From: Bacillota bacterium
GTDB taxonomy: Bacteria; Bacillota; Clostridia; Lachnospirales; Lachnospiraceae
NCBI GenBank assembly: GCA_023415475.1
Contig: JAEZKL010000050.1
Location: forward strand, 1-5,779
Reading direction: 5' to 3'
DNA: 5,779 nt
The notes beneath the pieces are model-generated. The model saw only the letters and a list, made by a program, of their open reading frames with translations, had not been told where the DNA came from and searched no databases. Position 1 is the first letter of the stretch; every line of letters starts with the position of its first letter. A program made the position numbers and the translations under genes. Below, piece by piece: positions 3,165 to 5,779 of the stretch.

Positions 3165-4475
3165 ATGAAGAGTAAAAAAGTACTTGCGCTAATTCTTGCA
3201 GTTACACTGGCATGCAGCGCACTCGTTGGCTGTGCGAACAAAACACAGAGCAACAATGGGGATACTACAAGTTCTAAGACATCGGACTCGAATACGTCAG
3301 ACAAAACTGCTTCGGACGCTGGCCAGACGGTTAACATTTGCTTATGGAATAACCTGCCCGATGATGAATCTCTTAATATGTTTAAGCAAGCAGAGAAAGC
3401 AACCGGAATCAAAGTAAATGCAACCGTAATTCCGGACACAGACTATTCATCCAAATTAAATCAGATGGTTTCGACCGGAGACAGCTCTATCGATATTTAC
3501 ATCGTTTGGGAAAATGATATTGGGAATTTTGCTAGAGCAAATGGTATTATTTCTCTTGATAATTATCTGAATGGTTCTTCCGTTAAAACAGGTGATTTTA
3601 TTGATGCAGTTGCCAAGTTATCCGGTGGCTTAGGTGCTACCTATGGCTTGCCATGGTGTGCAGCTACAGAAGTCCTGTATTACAATAAAGATATGTTTGA
3701 TGCTGCAGGCATTACTTACCCCACCAATGACTGGTCCTATTCAGATTATAAAGCAGCAGCAGAAAAATTAACTCAGAAGGCAGCAGACGGATCAACTGAT
3801 GTATATGGAAGCGCATTACCCAATGCCCAGACCTGGTGGGCAGGAATCGGCGGAGCCGGAGATCAGGTTTACGATCCTTCCAACGGTCAAATGGTAATCA
3901 GTGACGGAGCAGTATCATTTGTTACAGATTGTGCTGATATGGTCAGCAAAGGAATTATGCCGGAACCGTCTTCTGATACAACCGACTTCTTTGCTGCAGG
4001 CAAGGCAGCTATGAGCTGGCAGGGAAGCTGGATGATCGGTTCTTACAAGGACACCCTGTCCTTTAACTGGGATATTGCTACCATTCCTACCAACTCATTG
4101 AAGTATAATACCTTACATACCGGTTTCTATACAATCAATGCCAAGAGTAAAAACCAGGACGCTGCATTTAAAGTAATTGAATTCTTAATGGGTGAACAGG
4201 GTCAGACAACAAACTCGAAGGCAAGTGGTAATCCTTCTGCAATCAAGACGATTGCATCAGAAGGTGCATGGAAGGTGGAAAGCGCTAAGACAATTACTAA
4301 CTGGGATGCAATCACAGATTCTCTTGAAGCAGGAATCTTTGGCTATACTTGCTTACCTTCCGGAGTTACCAACAATGCGGTCAGTGAATTCAACGCTGCT
4401 TTGCTAGGCCAGAAGACACCACAGGAAGCAGTTGACGCGGCTTCACAGTATGCGAAAGAAACAATAGGATACTAA
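3165..4475 (+). CDS. Sugar ABC transporter substrate-binding lipoprotein (family 1)
   Basis: This 436-residue protein starts at ATG 3165 behind AGGAGG (3153-3158). Residues 1-22 are a lipoprotein signal with charged MKSKK, a hydrophobic core and the lipobox L-V-G-C, so Cys23 would be lipidated and the protein anchored outside the membrane. A Ser/Thr/Asp-rich linker (24-54) leads to the binding domain, which begins VNICLWNN. Family 1 solute-binding hallmarks follow: DIYIVWENDIGNFARANGII (about 110-129), YGLPWCAATEVLYYNKDMFD (about 160-179) and FFAAGKAAMSWQGSWMIGSY (about 275-294). Length and order fit CUT1 carbohydrate-binding proteins (MalE/UgpB/MsmE type). The many Trp and Tyr residues fit sugar stacking, but the sugar cannot be told from sequence. 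It is the first gene of an operon with two permeases and is probably controlled by the paired operators upstream. A stem-loop after the stop probably raises its yield relative to the permeases. Confidence 0.93.
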   Translation: MKSKKVLALILAVTLACSALVGCANKTQSNNGDTTSSKTSDSNTSDKTASDAGQTVNICLWNNLPDDESLNMFKQAEKATGIKVNATVIPDTDYSSKLNQMVSTGDSSIDIYIVWENDIGNFARANGIISLDNYLNGSSVKTGDFIDAVAKLSGGLGATYGLPWCAATEVLYYNKDMFDAAGITYPTNDWSYSDYKAAAEKLTQKAADGSTDVYGSALPNAQTWWAGIGGAGDQVYDPSNGQMVISDGAVSFVTDCADMVSKGIMPEPSSDTTDFFAAGKAAMSWQGSWMIGSYKDTLSFNWDIATIPTNSLKYNTLHTGFYTINAKSKNQDAAFKVIEFLMGEQGQTTNSKASGNPSAIKTIASEGAWKVESAKTITNWDAITDSLEAGIFGYTCLPSGVTNNAVSEFNAALLGQKTPQEAVDAASQYAKETIGY

Positions 4476-4476
4476 A

Positions 4477-4535
4477 AGATATTTTATATCTGATCTCAAA
4501 GGGCGGATGCTTACTATTTCATAATCCGCCCTTTG
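4477..4535 (+). other. Intercistronic stem-loops after the binding-protein gene
   Basis: The strong one is CAAAGGGCGGAT (4497-4508) with ATCCGCCCTTTG (4524-4535): a perfect 12-bp stem with a 15-base loop. A small AGATAT-TTT-ATATCT hairpin (4477-4491) precedes it. No T-run follows the strong stem, so it is not a standard terminator, and the permease begins only 34 bases later. In transporter operons of this type such stems shield the upstream message from 3' exonucleases, so that more binding protein than permease is made; here that role is inferred. Confidence 0.7.
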
Positions 4536-4569
4536 AATGAGATAAACGATTCTTTGAAAGGAGGATGTT

Positions 4570-5496
4570 ATGAAAAATGATGAAAAAATAAAGCCGGTAA
4601 AGAACAAGCAACTAAAAAATAATCTCACTGCATATGCGTTCTGTGCTCCATGGTTTATTGGCTTTGTGTGCTTTACCTTCTTTCCGATTGCTTTTATGTT
4701 CGCTGTGAGCTTAACGAACCGCAAATTAAACGGTGTTTCGGAATTTATCGGTTTCAAAAATTATATTAATATGCTTCACAATACATCATTTTTAAACTCG
4801 TTAAAAGTAACAATATTTTTTACGATTGTAATGATGATTGTAACTACGATCTGGGCTGTTCTTATGGCAATGCTGTTAAATTACAAGCAGAGACTGAATG
4901 GAATCTTCCAATTTTGCTATTTCCTCCCATCCGTTATTCCAACGATTGCACTGGCCTATGCGTTTCGAACGATCTTTGGTCAGGATGCAGGTCTTCTCAA
5001 TGGAATCATTGCAGTCTTTACGGGGCATAAAGTATCGATCAACTGGCTTTTTGATCAGACCACAGTCTATCTGGCTGTTTTCTTTGTCACATTATTTACC
5101 TATAATACGGGACAGATGATGCTGATCTTCCGTTCTGGATTAAATGATGTACCTCGGGAATTATATGAAGCTTGCGATATCGACGGTGCGAATGCATGGT
5201 GTAAATTCTTTAAAATCACTTTGCCCATGATTTCTCCAATTATTCTTTTTAACGCGGTTATGGGCTGCATCAGCGCTCTGAACGGATCCTTTGCTTTACT
5301 GTTTCCGCTTACCGGAGAGAGTGGCAATCCGAACGGAATGACACAGGTCTTAAGTCTTTTGATCTATAAAGAAGCCTTTAGTAATATGAAGGTTGGCTAT
5401 GCCTGCTCATTGTCTGTGGCATTGTTCCTGATCGCATGTTGTTTTGGAATAGGAATATTTGCAGTTTCTAAGAAAATGGTATATTATGAGAATTAA
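4570..5496 (+). CDS. Sugar ABC transporter permease, MalF/UgpA/LacF-like
   Basis: This 308-residue inner-membrane permease starts at ATG 4570 behind AAAGGAGG (4557-4564). Six membrane segments can be seen at about 20-47, 76-103, 112-136, 165-187, 219-247 and 276-300, after a short Lys-rich cytoplasmic start. The EAA loop that couples to the ATPase is clear: EACDIDGANAWCKFFKITLP from residue 200, with Gly206 in place, followed by MISP. The N-terminal A-P-W-x-I-G-F-x-x-F-x-x-x-P motif in segment 1 and the IGFKNYINML stretch after it are typical of CUT1 permeases of the UgpA/LacF group. It would pair with the product of the next gene to form the channel for the sugar delivered by the lipoprotein. 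Stop and next ribosome binding site overlap (TAA 5494-5496, AAGGAG 5495-5500), showing one transcript. Confidence 0.93.
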   Translation: MKNDEKIKPVKNKQLKNNLTAYAFCAPWFIGFVCFTFFPIAFMFAVSLTNRKLNGVSEFIGFKNYINMLHNTSFLNSLKVTIFFTIVMMIVTTIWAVLMAMLLNYKQRLNGIFQFCYFLPSVIPTIALAYAFRTIFGQDAGLLNGIIAVFTGHKVSINWLFDQTTVYLAVFFVTLFTYNTGQMMLIFRSGLNDVPRELYEACDIDGANAWCKFFKITLPMISPIILFNAVMGCISALNGSFALLFPLTGESGNPNGMTQVLSLLIYKEAFSNMKVGYACSLSVALFLIACCFGIGIFAVSKKMVYYEN

Positions 5497-5507
5497 GGAG
5501 AGGCTCT

Positions 5508-5779
5508 ATGAATTCGGCAAAAAAAAAGAAAAAGATTTTAAGAGTTATCATTTATATGGCTAAAATTCTTGTTGCTGTGGTCATGTTTTCTCCGATTATT
5601 TGGGTTTTTTCCGGCGGATTTAAAACAGTTACGGAATTTACCACAACTACGATTATTATCCCTCAGAAGTTTACATGGGAAAATTATGAGTACATTTTTA
5701 ACGTATCAAATTATTTTCTATATGTTCGTAATACAGTTATTTTAATGGTAGGGTGTACTATCGGCACCCTGATCTCCTC
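5508..5779 (+). CDS. Sugar ABC transporter permease, MalG/LacG-like (3' end outside window)
   Basis: ATG 5508 follows AAGGAG (5495-5500) at 7 bases and 11 bases after the stop of the previous permease. The visible 90 residues start MNSAKKKKKILR, a basic cytoplasmic tail, then a membrane segment (VIIYMAKILVAVVMFSPIIW, about 13-32). The family signature 'S-x-x-F-K-x-x-x-E-F' appears as SGGFKTVTEF, followed by PQKFTWENYEYIFN and then YFLYVRNTVILMVGCTIGTL, which begins the second membrane segment. This is the usual beginning of the second CUT1 permease (MalG/LacG/UgpE type), where P-x-x-[FW]-T-x-x-N-Y is highly conserved. The EAA loop would lie beyond the window, so completeness cannot be judged. 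Confidence 0.9.
   Translation, partial: MNSAKKKKKILRVIIYMAKILVAVVMFSPIIWVFSGGFKTVTEFTTTTIIIPQKFTWENYEYIFNVSNYFLYVRNTVILMVGCTIGTLIS

Noticed and set aside
3196..3417. Alternative forward frame inside the binding-protein gene
   Set aside because: It is a shadow of the lipoprotein gene in another frame, without a ribosome binding site or domain.
4497..4535. Intrinsic terminator between binding protein and permease
   Set aside because: No T-run follows the stem and the operon continues immediately.

Overview
The window looks like chromosomal DNA of a low-GC Gram-positive gut-type bacterium of the Clostridia, most probably a Lachnospiraceae relative. The signs are strong AGGAGG-type ribosome binding sites, AT-rich intergenic DNA with sigma-A-like promoters, a Clostridia-style lipoprotein signal, and small gene remnants (DUF6462-like, Maff2-like, VirB6-like) of the kind carried by Lachnospiraceae integrative conjugative elements. 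This assignment comes from sequence style and recognised families, not from a search.

Left part (1-1170): the window opens in the last 41 codons of what looks like an iron-containing alcohol dehydrogenase. After it comes about 650 bp of degraded DNA with two short unidentified coding remnants, a hairpin followed by an intrinsic terminator, and a large nested inverted repeat bracketed by a 9-bp direct repeat. Next are a short DUF6462-like gene that runs straight into the headless, frameshifted tail of a PASTA-like protein.

Middle part (1171-2340): two tandem promoter-like sequences precede one intact gene (1385-2191) for an unrecognised 268-residue protein, probably started at TTG. A strong intrinsic terminator follows. 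It is the only full-length gene between the decayed mobile-element pieces.

Right of that (2341-2775): a Maff2-type small membrane protein gene is cut after its conserved first half and joined to the N-terminal piece of a VirB6/TrbL-like conjugation protein, which is itself cut and joined to another unidentified tail. The window from about 130 to 2775 therefore reads as the graveyard of a conjugative element.

Right part (2776-5779): a 389-bp regulatory region with two promoter-like sequences, two identical 14-bp CG-centred operator-like repeats exactly 60 bp apart and a leader hairpin precedes a sugar ABC transporter operon of the CUT1 type: a substrate-binding lipoprotein, a UgpA/LacF/MalF-like permease and a LacG/MalG-like permease cut by the window edge. 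The lipoprotein captures a sugar or oligosaccharide outside the cell and the two permeases form the channel. No ATPase or regulator gene is visible. A 12-bp stem-loop between binding protein and permease probably favours higher yield of the binding protein. I see no convincing new multi-gene system; the most open items are the unknown 268-residue protein, the nested inverted repeat and the paired operators.
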